Source: Nesterenkonia sp. F
GTDB taxonomy: Bacteria > Actinomycetota > Actinomycetes > Actinomycetales > Micrococcaceae
Direction: 5' to 3'
NCBI RefSeq assembly: GCF_000220985.1
Contig: NZ_AFRW01000118.1
Location: forward strand, 62,001-126,000
Length of the DNA: 64,000 bases
Shown here piece after piece: positions 45,313 through 55,219 of this stretch. The notes under the pieces were generated by a model. That model was given only the letters and a program-made list of their open reading frames with translations, was not told where the DNA came from and did no database searches. Made by a program: the position numbers and the translations under genes. Position 1 is the first letter of the stretch, and every line of letters begins with the position of its first letter.

Positions 45313-46769
45313 CGCAGGTGGACCAGGTGGACACCGCTCCGCGGCCGCGCCGCGGCGTCGAGCTGGTGCTCCTGCTGCTCGCCCTGATCATCGGCGTCGG
45401 GGCCAAGTTCATGGTCGCGGTGACCATGGAGGAGCCGATCACGCCGGCGTACTACGTGGCCACCGGCGTCTTCGCCGCCGTGGCGCTGGCCTTCCACGTG
45501 GTGCTGCGACTGCGGGCGAAGTACGCCGACCCCTTCGTGCTGCCGATCGTCGTCACCCTCAACGGCCTGGGGATCGCGATGATCCACCGCCTGGACCTCT
45601 CCTCCGGCGGGGACCCGGTCGAACCCCGGCAGCTGCTCTGGACGGTGGTCTCGGCGGTCGCGGCCATGGTGCTGCTGTGGCTGCTCCGCGACCACCGCCG
45701 GCTGCGCCAGCTGACCTACATCTCGCTGGTGGTCAGCCTGATCCTGCTGGTGCTGCCGCTGATCCCCGGGCTGGGGATGAGCGTCAACGGAGCCCGCATC
45801 TGGGTCAACCTCGGCTTCGCCTCCTTCCAGCCGGCCGAGATCGGCAAGATCACCCTGGCGGTCTTCTTCGCCGGCTTCCTGGCCAACAGCCGGGATCTGA
45901 TCCTGCTGGCCGGCCGGAGGATCGGCCCGATGCAGCTGCCCCGCGCCCGCGACCTCGGACCGCTGTTCATCGCCTGGATCCTGGCCATCGGCGTGCTGGT
46001 GGTGCAGAACGACCTGGGCAACTCGATCATGTTCTTCGGGCTGTTCATGGCCACGCTCTATGTGGCGACCTCCCGGCTCTCCTGGATCCTCATCGGGCTG
46101 GCGCTGGTCGCCGTGGGCGGCGTGCTCGCCGTGGTGACCGTCCCGCATGTCGGCCAGCGCGTCGACGTCTGGCTGCACGCCTTCGACCCCGAGATCTACA
46201 ACCGCGAGTTCGGCGGTTCGCTGCAGATCGTCCAGGGGCTCTTCGGCCTGGCCAACGGCGGACTGGCCGGCACCGGCCTCGGCGGCGGCATGCCGGACCG
46301 CGTGCCGCTGGCCAACTCGGACATGATCTTCGCGTCCTTCGGCGAGGAGCTGGGAATGGTCGGGCTCGGAGCGATCCTGATGCTCTATCTGCTGCTCTTC
46401 TCCCGGTTCATGCGGGCCGGCCTCGGCACCCGCGACGCCTTCGGCAAGCTGCTGGCGGTCGGCTTCGCGATGGTGCTGGTGCTGCAGGTCTTCGTGGTCC
46501 TCGGCGGCATCACCCGGGTGATCCCGATGACCGGCCTGGCCACGCCGTTCCTCGCCGCCGGCGGGTCGGCGCTGCTGGCCAACTGGCTGATCGTCGCGCT
46601 GGTGCTGCTGGTCTCCCACGCGGCCCGCCGGCCGATCGTCGTCGGCCCGATGGTCAACGCCACCGGCGAGTCCGCCGCCGGCACGGAGAGTCCGGCCCGC
46701 CAGGCGCCCACGCACACCGCGCCCCGCCCGACCGCCCCGACCGACGACGCCGCAGGAGGTGCCCGGTGA
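45309..46769 (+). CDS. rodA: RodA, SEDS-family peptidoglycan glycosyltransferase
   Basis: 486 aa with ten or more membrane helices. SEDS features are NGARIWVNLGFASFQPAEIGK, QNDLGNSIMFFGLFMATLY and the late GGITRVIPMTGLATPFLAAGGS. It polymerises lipid II glycan strands and pairs with the transpeptidase PbpA encoded next (GTGA overlap). A Pro/Thr/Ala tail of about 45 residues is cytoplasmic. The position inside the fha-pkn operon marks it as the RodA rather than the FtsW copy. Confidence 0.95.
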   Translation: MTQVDQVDTAPRPRRGVELVLLLLALIIGVGAKFMVAVTMEEPITPAYYVATGVFAAVALAFHVVLRLRAKYADPFVLPIVVTLNGLGIAMIHRLDLSSGGDPVEPRQLLWTVVSAVAAMVLLWLLRDHRRLRQLTYISLVVSLILLVLPLIPGLGMSVNGARIWVNLGFASFQPAEIGKITLAVFFAGFLANSRDLILLAGRRIGPMQLPRARDLGPLFIAWILAIGVLVVQNDLGNSIMFFGLFMATLYVATSRLSWILIGLALVAVGGVLAVVTVPHVGQRVDVWLHAFDPEIYNREFGGSLQIVQGLFGLANGGLAGTGLGGGMPDRVPLANSDMIFASFGEELGMVGLGAILMLYLLLFSRFMRAGLGTRDAFGKLLAVGFAMVLVLQVFVVLGGITRVIPMTGLATPFLAAGGSALLANWLIVALVLLVSHAARRPIVVGPMVNATGESAAGTESPARQAPTHTAPRPTAPTDDAAGGAR

Positions 46770-48226
46770 ACAACGCCATCCGCCATACCTGGGTGTTCTC
46801 GGTGGGCCTGTTCCTGGTCCTCTTCGCGGCGCTGAGCGTCATCCAGGTCGGAGTGACCGACCAGCTCGAGGCGCATCCGCAGAACGTGCGCGAGCTCTAC
46901 CAGGACCGCGGGGCCTCCCGCGGAGCGATCACCGTCGACGGCACGGCCATCGCCGACTCGGTGCCCTCCCCCGACACTCCGTTCGACTACCAGCGCGTCT
47001 ACCGCGACTCCGAGCTGTACTCCGGACTGACCGGCTTCTACTCGATCGTCGAGCAGCCCACCGGGCTGGAGAGCGCGATGAACGAGTACCTCTCCGGCAA
47101 ATCGGACAGCCAGTTCTTCGACCGCATCACGTCGCTCTTCACCGGCGACACGACCGAGGGCGCCCAGGTCGAGCTGACCGTCGACCCGGAGCTGCAGCGA
47201 CTGGCCCACGACACCATCGCCGACGGCACCCAGGGCTCGATCGTGGTCACCGACGTCGAGACCGGCGAGGTGAAGGCGATGACCTCGAAGCCGAGCTTCG
47301 ACGCGAACCAGCTGGCCACGCACTCGAGCTCGCAGTTCGTCTCGACCAAGGAGGAGCTGCAGAACCAGGGCGCGCCCATCTACGGCGATCCCGCGATCAA
47401 GGACCGGTTCTTCCCGGGCTCGACCTTCAAGCTCATCGACACCGCCGCCATGCTGGAGTCCGGCGACTACGCGGCCGACGAGGAGCTCGAGGTCCCCGAT
47501 GAGCTCGACCTGCCGAACTCGAACACGCCGATCAGCAACTTCGGCGGCGGCATCTGCGCGCAGCGCGACGAGGCGGAGCTCTCCTGGATCTTCGCCCAGT
47601 CCTGCAACACGCCCTTCGCCGCCGCCGCCATGGACCTCGGCGAGGACGAGATCCGCAGCACCGCGGAGGCCTTCGGCTTCAACGAGGGGCTGCAGATTCC
47701 GATGACGGTCACCGAGTCGGTCTTCCCCGAGGACCTCACACAGGCCAGCCTGGCCCAGTCGGCCATCGGCGGGTTCGAGGTCCAGGCCACTCCGCTGCAG
47801 ATGAACATGGTCGCCGCGGCCATCGCCAACGACGGCACCATGATGAAGCCGAACCTCGTCGAGTCGGTGCGCGGCCCCGATCTGCAGGTCCTCGAGCAGC
47901 CCGAGCCGGAGGAGCTCGGCGAGCCGATCTCCTCGTCGACGGCCGAGGAGCTCTCCGAGCTGATGAAGGGCCCGATCGAGTCGGGCACCGCCATCGGCGC
48001 GCAGAGCGACGTCGTCGACATCCACGCCAAGACCGGGACGGCGGACTTCGGCGAGACGAACGAGAACGGCGACCCGATCGTGAACTCCTGGATCACCGGC
48101 TTCGCCGACGTCGGCGACTCCACCTATGCGGTGACGGTGGCCTATCAGGACATTCCCTATGAGGACGGCCACGCCCTCACCGTGTCGAACCTCAAGACCA
48201 TGTTCGAGGGGGCGGTGGACCAGTGA
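46766..48226 (+). CDS. pbpA: PbpA, class B penicillin-binding protein
   Basis: 486 aa from a GTG at 46766 that overlaps the rodA stop, with AGGAGG seven bases upstream. An N-terminal membrane anchor ([20 protein letters not shown]) is followed by a dimerisation domain and the transpeptidase domain: S219TFK motif in [13 protein letters not shown] at 279-281 and KTGTAD near 418. It cross-links peptidoglycan made by RodA. It is coupled by GTGA to pknA, which phosphorylates or is controlled with it in mycobacteria. Confidence 0.96.
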   Translation: MNNAIRHTWVFSVGLFLVLFAALSVIQVGVTDQLEAHPQNVRELYQDRGASRGAITVDGTAIADSVPSPDTPFDYQRVYRDSELYSGLTGFYSIVEQPTGLESAMNEYLSGKSDSQFFDRITSLFTGDTTEGAQVELTVDPELQRLAHDTIADGTQGSIVVTDVETGEVKAMTSKPSFDANQLATHSSSQFVSTKEELQNQGAPIYGDPAIKDRFFPGSTFKLIDTAAMLESGDYAADEELEVPDELDLPNSNTPISNFGGGICAQRDEAELSWIFAQSCNTPFAAAAMDLGEDEIRSTAEAFGFNEGLQIPMTVTESVFPEDLTQASLAQSAIGGFEVQATPLQMNMVAAAIANDGTMMKPNLVESVRGPDLQVLEQPEPEELGEPISSSTAEELSELMKGPIESGTAIGAQSDVVDIHAKTGTADFGETNENGDPIVNSWITGFADVGDSTYAVTVAYQDIPYEDGHALTVSNLKTMFEGAVDQ

Positions 48227-50256
48227 GACCGACTGTCGGCATCCTGATGGGCGACCGGTACAAGCTGACCGAGCGTCTGGCGATCGGCGGAATGGGGGAG
48301 GTCTGGAAGGCCCATGACGAGGTCCTCGGCCGCACGGTGGCCATCAAGATCCTCAAGGAGGAGTACACCGGCGACGAGGCCTTCCTGCGCCGTTTCCGAG
48401 CCGAGGCGCGTCACACTGCGCTGCTGAATCACCCCGGCATCGCCGACATCTACGACTACGGCGAGCAGGCCGGCTCCGGCTACCTGGTCATGGAGCTGGT
48501 CCCGGGACGACCGCTGTCGGTGCTCCTCGAGCGCGACCGCACGCTCTCCTGGGAGAAGACGCTGTCGATCATCGCCCAGACCGCCCGCGCGCTGCAGGTC
48601 GCCCACGACCAGGGGCTGGTCCATCGCGATGTGAAGCCCGGGAACCTGCTGATCACCCCCACCCGCCGGGTGAAGATCACCGACTTCGGCATCGCCCGAC
48701 TCGCCGATCAGGTGCCGTTGACCGCCACCGGCCAGGTGATGGGCACCGTGCAGTACCTGTCCCCGGAACAGGCCACCGGTCAGAACGCCACCGGATCCTC
48801 CGATCTCTACGCGCTGGGCGTCATCGGCTTCGAGGCGCTAGCCGGGCACCGTCCGTTCACCGGCGAGTCGCAGATCGCGATCGCGCTGAAGCAGGTCAAC
48901 GAACGGCCGCCCGGGCTGCCCGACTCGGTCCCCGAGCCGGTGCGGGCGCTGATCATGTCCCTGCTCGCCAAGGACCCGGGCGACCGGCCGATGAACGCCA
49001 CCAAGCTCGCCGAGGCCGCCGACGCGCTGCTGCGCCACGACCTCGACTCCGCCGTCGAGGCCGTCCCGTCCCTGCTGAACCACATGGATCGTCCGGACGG
49101 GGGAGACGAACAGACCACGGAGGAGGTGCCGACGGCCACCCGGCCGACGGCGGCTGTGCCGCGCCCCACGACCGACGGCGCCGCAGGTGCCGCAGGTGCC
49201 GCAGGTGCCGCAGGTGCCGCAGGTGCCGCAGGTGCGGCCGGAGCCGCGGCCGCGCCGACGGCGCGCACCCCCGAGCAGCCGGCCGACGAACCGCTGAGCG
49301 GACAGGCGGCCTCGGCCGCCGGCGTCGGGCCGCTGGCCAGCTCCGCGACCCCGGCGGAGTCCGTCGGACGCCGGGAAACGGCCGGCGGATCCGGCCGGTC
49401 CTCCTCGTCCGCCTCCGACGGCGACCGCCGACTGCGCTGGGTGCTGATCGGGCTGATCATCGTGCTCGCGCTGGCGCTGGCCGCCGCCCTGCTGGTGCCG
49501 ATGGTCACCTCCGACGACGAGTCGGAGCCCTCCTCGCAGCCCACGGTCACCCGCACCGAGACCACGGAGGCCGAGACCGTCGGCGTCCTGGAGTCGGAGT
49601 TCGTCGGTCTCACGGTCGATGCCGCCGTCGCCGAGCTGGAGGCTCTCGGGCTGGAGGCCCTCACCGACGAGGTCGCCTCCGACAGCCCGGCCGGCACCGT
49701 GGTCGCGCTGCACCCCACCGGGCAGCTCGCCCCCGGCACCGCGGTGACGCTGCAGGTCTCGGCCGGTCCGACGACCCGGCCCGACGACGGCGGCGACGCC
49801 TCCGCCGACGAGCCCTCCGGCCGCCCCGACGAGGACGCGGAGGAGACCCCGTCGTCCGAGCAGCCCTCGCGGTCCGGGGAACCGAGCTCCGAGGACACCT
49901 CCGCCGACTCCGCAGACCCCGGCGACGAGCCGACGAGCGACCCCGGCGACTCCTCCTCGCCGACCGAGGGGGCCACCGGCGACGCCGACGACACCGCCTC
50001 GGAGTCGACGTCGAGTCCCGACGGCGAGTCCGAGCAGACCACGCCGGAGAGCTCCCCCACCACGAGCTCCGAGGCCCGTGACGGGCGGTCGACGACGCCC
50101 TCCGACGATGCCGCCGACGGCGGCGCGGAGTCAGGCTCCGCCGACGACGACGCCACCACGGAGCCCGACGCCGCCCCGACGTCGTCAGCCGGCTCGACGA
50201 CCCGACTCGCGATCGCCGCGGCCGCACTGGCCGCAGGAACGGGGATGACACGATGA
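48223..50256 (+). CDS. pknA: PknA-like transmembrane Ser/Thr kinase with one PASTA domain
   Basis: 677 aa from a GTG at 48223. The kinase domain (about 12-275) has GGMGEVWKA, the ATP lysine in [17 protein letters not shown] and DFGIARL. A juxtamembrane linker holds an Ala-Gly-Ala repeat. One membrane helix lies at about 406-428. Outside is a single PASTA domain (about 449-513) and then a long Ser/Asp/Glu/Pro-rich tail of some 140 residues that ends in a weak hydrophobic stretch. Mycobacterial PknA has no PASTA domain, so this one-PASTA form with a long tail differs. It is coupled to pbpA and pknB by 4-bp overlaps. Confidence 0.92.
   Translation: MRPTVGILMGDRYKLTERLAIGGMGEVWKAHDEVLGRTVAIKILKEEYTGDEAFLRRFRAEARHTALLNHPGIADIYDYGEQAGSGYLVMELVPGRPLSVLLERDRTLSWEKTLSIIAQTARALQVAHDQGLVHRDVKPGNLLITPTRRVKITDFGIARLADQVPLTATGQVMGTVQYLSPEQATGQNATGSSDLYALGVIGFEALAGHRPFTGESQIAIALKQVNERPPGLPDSVPEPVRALIMSLLAKDPGDRPMNATKLAEAADALLRHDLDSAVEAVPSLLNHMDRPDGGDEQTTEEVPTATRPTAAVPRPTTDGAAGAAGAAGAAGAAGAAGAAGAAAAPTARTPEQPADEPLSGQAASAAGVGPLASSATPAESVGRRETAGGSGRSSSSASDGDRRLRWVLIGLIIVLALALAAALLVPMVTSDDESEPSSQPTVTRTETTEAETVGVLESEFVGLTVDAAVAELEALGLEALTDEVASDSPAGTVVALHPTGQLAPGTAVTLQVSAGPTTRPDDGGDASADEPSGRPDEDAEETPSSEQPSRSGEPSSEDTSADSADPGDEPTSDPGDSSSPTEGATGDADDTASESTSSPDGESEQTTPESSPTTSSEARDGRSTTPSDDAADGGAESGSADDDATTEPDAAPTSSAGSTTRLAIAAAALAAGTGMTR
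49183..49236 (+). repeat. 9-bp tandem repeat in pknA
   Basis: GCAGGTGCC is repeated five times perfectly, then once as GCAGGTGCG. It encodes Ala-Gly-Ala units in the cytoplasmic linker between kinase domain and membrane helix. A related GGCGCAGGTGCC pair lies in pstP (44521-44544). Copy number can vary without a frameshift. Confidence 0.85.
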
Positions 50257-52565
50257 CCGAGACCCCCCGCCTGGTGCTCAACGGGCGCTACCGGATCGAA
50301 TCGCTGATCGGACGCGGCGGCATGGCCGACGTGTATCTGGGCCATGATCTCTCGCTGGACCGTCAGGTCGCGGTGAAGATGCTGCGCCCGGATCTGGCCC
50401 GCGACCCGCAGTTCCAGGGGCGCTTCCGGCGCGAGGCCCAATCCTCGGCGTCGCTGAACCATCCCAACATCGTCGGCGTCTTCGACACCGGCCGGGCCGA
50501 CGTCGAGGACTCCCAGCACGATTCAGTGCACAGTCCCTACATCGTCATGGAGTATGTCGAGGGGGTGACGCTGCGGCATCTGATGCACGGCACCCCGAAG
50601 CAGACCACCGGCCAGAACGAGGCGACCGACGCCGAGGACGCCCGCACCGAAGTGCGCCCGTCCGCCGACGACGAGGCGACCGCCGTCCACGATCCCGCGT
50701 CCGAGGAGGACTCCCAGGGACACGACGTGCTGGACCTGGGCGACGAGTCCCCGCAAGCCGACGCCGGCTCCCCCGAGGACCTCGACGAGCCGCTGCGCCG
50801 GCGCATCGACGAGGCCCTGGGACGTCCCATCGACGAGCAGGAGGCCGCCGACTACCTCTCCGGGGTGCTCGGGGCGCTGAGCTACAGCCACACCAAGGGC
50901 ATCGTCCACCGCGACATCAAACCCTCCAACGTGATGGTCGGCCAGAACGGCGAGATCAAGGTGATGGACTTCGGCATCGCCCGGGCGCTGGCGGACTCGG
51001 CCTCGACGATGACCCAGACGTCCTCGGTGGTGGGCACCGCCCAGTACCTCTCGCCCGAGCAGGCCCGAGGCGAGGTCGTCGATCACCGCTCGGACCTGTA
51101 CTCGGCCGGCTGCGTGCTCTTCGAGCTGCTGGCCAATCGTCCGCCGTTCCAGGGCGAGTCCCCGGTCTCGGTGGCCTATCAGCACGTCCGCGAGGAGCCG
51201 CCGCGGCTCTCCGATCTGAACCCGAAGGTCTCCCCGGCCATGGAGTCGGTGGTCGCCAAGTCTCTGGCCAAGGACGCCTCCGCCCGCTTCCAGACGGCCG
51301 AGGAGTTCGACCAGGCCATCACCGAGGCGCTGCGCGGTGTGCCGGTGGAGGACGCCACTGCGGCGCTGCCCGCCGTCGGCGCCGCCGGGACCCGCGGCTT
51401 CGACGACGTCGTCGCCCCCGCCGCGGCGACCACCGGCGGCCCGCTCTCGGCACGGACGCCGGAGGACCCGGTGCAGCACGCCGCACCGGCCGAGCCGCCG
51501 CGGCGTCGGCGCCGCGGCCTCGCCTGGCTGTGGGTGGTGATCCTGGTGGTGCTCGTCGCCGGAGGCTCCTGGGCCCTGGTGCGCGCACTGGACACCGCGC
51601 AGACCGAGATCCCCGCCGTGGCCGAGATGCCGCGCGAGGAGGCGGTCTCCACGCTGGAGGACGCCGACCTGGAGGCCGCGGTCGAGGAAGTCCCCCACGG
51701 GGAGATCTCCGCCGACCATGCGGTGCGCACTGATCCCGCCGCGGGCGAGCGCATCCGCCAGGGCGAGGAGATCACGCTCTACATCTCCACCGGGCCGGAG
51801 GAGCTGACCATCCCCGAGGATCTGCAGGGTCGCGAGCAGGACGAGGTGGTCCGGCAGCTGGAAGAGCTGGGGCTGACCGTCGGCGAGGTCGAGGAGGTCC
51901 CCCACCCCTCGGTGGAGGAGGGCTCCGTGGTCGCCACCGACCCGGGAGCCGGCGAGCAGGTCTCCGGCGGCGACGAGGTCGATCTGCAGGTCTCGAACGG
52001 CATGGTCGAAGTGCCCGACGTCGGGCTGATGGACGAGGGCGAGGCCACTCGGCTGCTCGAGTCCGACCAGCACGGGCTGAGCGTCGGGTCAGCGCTGCCG
52101 TGGAGCGACAGCGGATACTCCGCCGGCACCGTCGGAGCAGTCTTCTACCAGGGCGAACAGCTCTCGCCCGGCGCCACCGTGCCCCAGGACGCGACGGTCC
52201 GGCTGTCGGTCGCCACAGGATCACCGGACAGTTCCGAGGACTCCGACGACTCCGAGGACTCCGAGAACTCCGAAAACTCCGAGGGATCCGGCGGCTCCGA
52301 CGAATCGGACGCCGAGGAGTCCGGGGACGGCGAGAACTCCGGCTCGCCCGACGAGGGGGAGGACTCCACCTCGCCCGATGACGAGGAATCTCCCTCCGAC
52401 ACCGCCTCCCCGGACGAGGGCTCCGAGTCCCCGACGGATGACGCCTCGGACTCCCCCGACGACCAGGGCTCCGCGACGGAGTCCCAGGGCGACGGCGGCG
52501 ACTCCAGCCCGACCTCCGAGGCCTCCCCGACCGGGGACGCCTCGACGCCGACGCAGGACTCCTGA
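50253..52565 (+). CDS. pknB: PknB-like PASTA-domain Ser/Thr kinase with an acidic insert in the kinase domain
   Basis: 770 aa. Kinase parts are [11 protein letters not shown], Lys42 in [17 protein letters not shown] at 219-226 and DFGIARA. Between [11 protein letters not shown] (hinge and helix D) and the helix before HRD there is an insert of about 80 residues (112-190) rich in Asp, Glu and Ser, where PknB normally has only a few residues. One membrane helix lies at about 425-443, with three PASTA domains outside (about 450-655) that sense muropeptides or lipid II, then an acidic Ser/Asp/Glu tail of about 110 residues. It ends the operon and controls wall growth through FhaA, CwlM- or MviN-type targets in relatives. 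Confidence 0.94.
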   Translation: MTETPRLVLNGRYRIESLIGRGGMADVYLGHDLSLDRQVAVKMLRPDLARDPQFQGRFRREAQSSASLNHPNIVGVFDTGRADVEDSQHDSVHSPYIVMEYVEGVTLRHLMHGTPKQTTGQNEATDAEDARTEVRPSADDEATAVHDPASEEDSQGHDVLDLGDESPQADAGSPEDLDEPLRRRIDEALGRPIDEQEAADYLSGVLGALSYSHTKGIVHRDIKPSNVMVGQNGEIKVMDFGIARALADSASTMTQTSSVVGTAQYLSPEQARGEVVDHRSDLYSAGCVLFELLANRPPFQGESPVSVAYQHVREEPPRLSDLNPKVSPAMESVVAKSLAKDASARFQTAEEFDQAITEALRGVPVEDATAALPAVGAAGTRGFDDVVAPAAATTGGPLSARTPEDPVQHAAPAEPPRRRRRGLAWLWVVILVVLVAGGSWALVRALDTAQTEIPAVAEMPREEAVSTLEDADLEAAVEEVPHGEISADHAVRTDPAAGERIRQGEEITLYISTGPEELTIPEDLQGREQDEVVRQLEELGLTVGEVEEVPHPSVEEGSVVATDPGAGEQVSGGDEVDLQVSNGMVEVPDVGLMDEGEATRLLESDQHGLSVGSALPWSDSGYSAGTVGAVFYQGEQLSPGATVPQDATVRLSVATGSPDSSEDSDDSEDSENSENSEGSGGSDESDAEESGDGENSGSPDEGEDSTSPDDEESPSDTASPDEGSESPTDDASDSPDDQGSATESQGDGGDSSPTSEASPTGDASTPTQDS

Positions 52566-52644
52566 GCGCGGGACGGCCGGCTGCCGCACACTCGCCGGAG
52601 GAGGCCGCGCCGGGCCCGTCGACGGATCGGCTCGGCGGGTCAGT

Positions 52645-53325
52645 TCAGCGGATCGGGTGCAGGCGCGCTCCGCGCTCGGCGGCGCCGCCCTGTCCCAGCA
52701 TCTCCAGCCAGTTGCCCAGCACCCGATAGCCGCCCTCGGTGAGCACCGACTCCGGGTGGTACTGCACCGCCCACAACGGCGCACGCCGGTGGACGAGCGC
52801 CATCACCACGCCGTCGTCGGTGGTGGCGGTGACCTCCAGGTCCTCCGGCACGGACTCCGGGCTGACCACCAGCGAGTGGTAGCGGGTGGCGGTGAAGGTC
52901 TCCGGCAGCCCCGCGAAGAGGGCATGGCCGGTGTGGGTGATGCGGCTGGTCTTGCCGTGCATCAGCTGCTCGGCGTGGCCGACGGTGCCGCCGAACGCCT
53001 CGCCCAGGCCCTGCAGGCCCAGGCAGACCCCCAGCATCGGGGTGGAGGACTCGACGCACCAGCGGGTCAACGGCACCGAGACGCCGGCTCCCCGCGGGGT
53101 GCCGGGACCCGGGGAGATGAGCACCCCGTCGTGGGCGGCGGCCAGCTCCTGCGCCTCGGCCAGCGTGAGGTCGTCGTTGCGCACCACGGTGGTCTCGGCG
53201 CCGAGCTCGCGCAGATAGCCGACCAGCGTGTAGACGAAGCTGTCGTAGTTGTCGACCACCAGGATCCGGGCATGCTCGACGGGGGCGTCGTCGGCATCCG
53301 CGGGGCGGGTCGGGGTCTCAGTCAT
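52645..53325 (-). CDS. Class I glutamine amidotransferase (anthranilate/aminodeoxychorismate synthase component II)
   Basis: 226 aa from the ATG at 53325; a GTG two codons earlier is also possible. ILVVDNYDSFVYTLVGYL, SPGPGTPR, the nucleophile Cys in MLGVCLGLQGLG, and YHPES with the His/Glu pair are complete. It supplies ammonia from glutamine to a chorismate-using partner subunit. The partner is not in the window, so TrpG or PabA cannot be separated; this gene is usual beside pknB in Actinobacteria. It is convergent with pknB. Confidence 0.93.
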   Translation of the reverse strand: MTETPTRPADADDAPVEHARILVVDNYDSFVYTLVGYLRELGAETTVVRNDDLTLAEAQELAAAHDGVLISPGPGTPRGAGVSVPLTRWCVESSTPMLGVCLGLQGLGEAFGGTVGHAEQLMHGKTSRITHTGHALFAGLPETFTATRYHSLVVSPESVPEDLEVTATTDDGVVMALVHRRAPLWAVQYHPESVLTEGGYRVLGNWLEMLGQGGAAERGARLHPIR

Positions 53326-53383
53326 GGTCACCGTCCGGATCGCATCGTGGCTGTCACGTCTGTCCTGCGCGGAGCCGGCGAGG

Positions 53384-53581
53384 TCATCCGGCCCCGTCGG
53401 GCGTCGGTCCGCCCGCTGCGCCGGCGTCTCCGATGGTCGAGTCGTTGAGCAGGTTGAACTGGTCGACCCAGGGGAAGACCACCTCCATCAGCAGCAGCAC
53501 GACGGCGGCCAGCAGCCCCAGGGCGATCAGGATGCGGACCCACAGCGGGCCCGGCAGACTGCGGAATATCCAGGCATACAT
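53384..53581 (-). CDS. Small single-pass membrane protein beside the class E sortase
   Basis: 65 aa: a short N-terminus (MYAWIFRSLPGPLW), one strong membrane helix (VRILIALGLLAAVVLLLMEVVF) and a polar Gly/Asp-rich tail. It starts one base after the sortase stop, so it is co-transcribed with it. Small proteins of this shape occupy the same place in related Micrococcales. Its role is unknown; a partner or assembly factor of the sortase is an inference from the spacing. Confidence 0.8.
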   Translation of the reverse strand: MYAWIFRSLPGPLWVRILIALGLLAAVVLLLMEVVFPWVDQFNLLNDSTIGDAGAAGGPTPDGAG

Positions 53582-53582
53582 C

Positions 53583-54557
53583 CTAGCGCCCCTCCTCTCG
53601 ATCGGTCTCGGCGTCGCCGGAGGCGAAGGGACTCGTCCCGTCGGCGCGGGCGAGCTCGTCGACCTGGTCGGCGATCGCCTCCGGAGCGCCCGCCTCGAGG
53701 CTCCGGTGGTCGACCAGCTCGGCGTGGGTGACCATCCGCTGCAGCGTCGTGTACGGCGGATGGCAGGTGGTCAGCGTGAGCCAGGAGGTGTCATCGTTGG
53801 TCTCCTCCGGCGATCCCGGCACCTCGGCCAGCACCTCGGAGTCGCCGGGATCGACGATCTCGGTGCTCCGGACCGCGTAGGTGTAGAAGCCGTCCGGGCT
53901 CTGCACGTAGATCCGGTCGTCGGCCTGCAGCTCGTCCTGGTCCCAGAGCACGTGGCCATAGGTCTGGCGATGACCGGCCATCGCGAAGTTGCCGGGCTCG
54001 CCGGGCAGCTGGGTGCTGGGGTAGTGCCCGAGCCCGGTGGTGTTCAGCTGGGCGTCCCCGATGCCTTCACGGACCGGTGCGGCCCAGTCTGACCCCAGGC
54101 GCGGACTGTAGACCATCGCCATGACCTGACCGTCCTCGATGAAGCGGCGCATGTTCTCCGGCTCCGGGACGACGGAGCCGTCGCCGTCTCCCCCGCCGTC
54201 GCCGGAGTCGCCGTCGGAGTCATCGTCGGATCCTGCAGAATCCCCGGAGTCTCCCAGGGTCACGCCGGTGCCCTCTCCCGGAGCGTGCGGCTCGATCTGC
54301 TCCAGATTCGAGAAGAGCTCGTCGGTCGCGTCGTCGCGGTCGCGCTCGGCGTCGAGTCCGGTCCACCACAGCTCCCAGGCCAGGAAGAGCAGGCCCAGCA
54401 CGCCGACGGTGATCAGCAGTTCGCCGGCCACGGAGACGATGCGCGCGAGCATCGATGGACGCGGTCGGACAGGCTCCGCGGCGGCGACGCCGCCGCGGGC
54501 GCGGCGCGGGCGGGGCCTCCTCGCGGACGGAGGGCGGGCTGACGAGCGGGACGACAT
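53583..54557 (-). CDS. srtE: Class E sortase
   Basis: 324 aa from the ATG at 54557. An Arg/Pro-rich cytoplasmic head precedes one membrane helix (MLARIVSVAGELLITVGVLG). An acidic linker (about 110-140) with runs of Asp, Gly and Ser leads to the sortase barrel: catalytic His in AMAGHRQTYG (about 193), Cys in TLTTCHPPYTT (about 263), and Arg in LQRMVTHAEL. Class E enzymes prefer LAXTG signals and attach proteins to peptidoglycan. A protein ending in LADTG is encoded 6.3 kb away. It is followed by the small membrane protein. Confidence 0.93.
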   Translation of the reverse strand: MSSRSSARPPSARRPRPRRARGGVAAAEPVRPRPSMLARIVSVAGELLITVGVLGLLFLAWELWWTGLDAERDRDDATDELFSNLEQIEPHAPGEGTGVTLGDSGDSAGSDDDSDGDSGDGGGDGDGSVVPEPENMRRFIEDGQVMAMVYSPRLGSDWAAPVREGIGDAQLNTTGLGHYPSTQLPGEPGNFAMAGHRQTYGHVLWDQDELQADDRIYVQSPDGFYTYAVRSTEIVDPGDSEVLAEVPGSPEETNDDTSWLTLTTCHPPYTTLQRMVTHAELVDHRSLEAGAPEAIADQVDELARADGTSPFASGDAETDREEGR

Positions 54558-54763
54558 CGAGCGGGACCCAGTCCTTCCTGACGCGGGGCGACGATCGGCC
54601 GCGACCCCCGGTCGCGGTCGAGCCGTTAGAATGGCGCGCAGACACTGTGTCCGCCGATCTTCGGCGGAGACGCGTTCAGGATACCGAAGTCGACCCGAGT
54701 GCGCGTCGACGAGGCCGTCGGGCCCGTCGAGCACGCGGCCACCGAAGTGAGGAACAGCTCGCC

Positions 54764-55102
54764 GTGCCAGAGTCAAAGCGTCGCAAGAACCGCGGAGCCG
54801 TCAAGCGCAGCCGGACGAACCGCGGCGGTCTGCCCCAGGCCGAAGAGTCCATGCTGTCGAAGGCCAGCCCGCTGGACGATTCGGACCCGATCACCGAGGG
54901 CTTCGACGACCTCGAGGAGGAGACCCTGCCCCTGTGGTATCGGGTCACCATGTTCGGGCTGATGATCCTGGGCCTGCTGTGGCTGGTCGTCTGGTACATC
55001 TCCGGCACCATGCTGCCGATCGAGGCCATCGGCGGCTGGAACATCGCCGTCGGCTTCGGCATCGCCATGGTCGGCTTCTTCATGACGATGCGCTGGAAGT
55101 GA
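54764..55102 (+). CDS. crgA: CrgA, cell division regulator
   Basis: 112 aa from a GTG at 54764 that gives the usual start PESKRRKNR, with GAGGA 11 bases upstream. The basic, charged N-terminus is followed by two membrane helices (VTMFGLMILGLLWLVVWYISG and IAVGFGIAMVGFFMTM). CrgA binds FtsZ, FtsQ, FtsI and CwsA in mycobacteria and tempers septation in Streptomyces. The ORF is slightly longer than the 80-93 residues of other members. A bidirectional hairpin terminator separates it from the convergent gene. Confidence 0.95.
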   Translation: MPESKRRKNRGAVKRSRTNRGGLPQAEESMLSKASPLDDSDPITEGFDDLEEETLPLWYRVTMFGLMILGLLWLVVWYISGTMLPIEAIGGWNIAVGFGIAMVGFFMTMRWK

Positions 55103-55170
55103 GCCGGCGACGTCGCCGACGCGCGACGTCCTGCACACACAGCACAGCCCACCACAGCCCCCGGACACGC

Positions 55171-55199
55171 GAAGGCCCCGACCGTCGGTCGGGGCCTTC
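55171..55199. terminator. Bidirectional hairpin terminator
   Basis: GAAGGCCCCGACC and GGTCGGGGCCTTC form a perfect 13-bp stem with a 3-base loop between convergent crgA and the DUF gene. The stem ends in TTC/TTCTG on both strands, enough for a short U-rich release in either direction. Confidence 0.88.
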
Positions 55200-55219
55200 T
55201 GTCGTGCCGAGAGTGCGAC

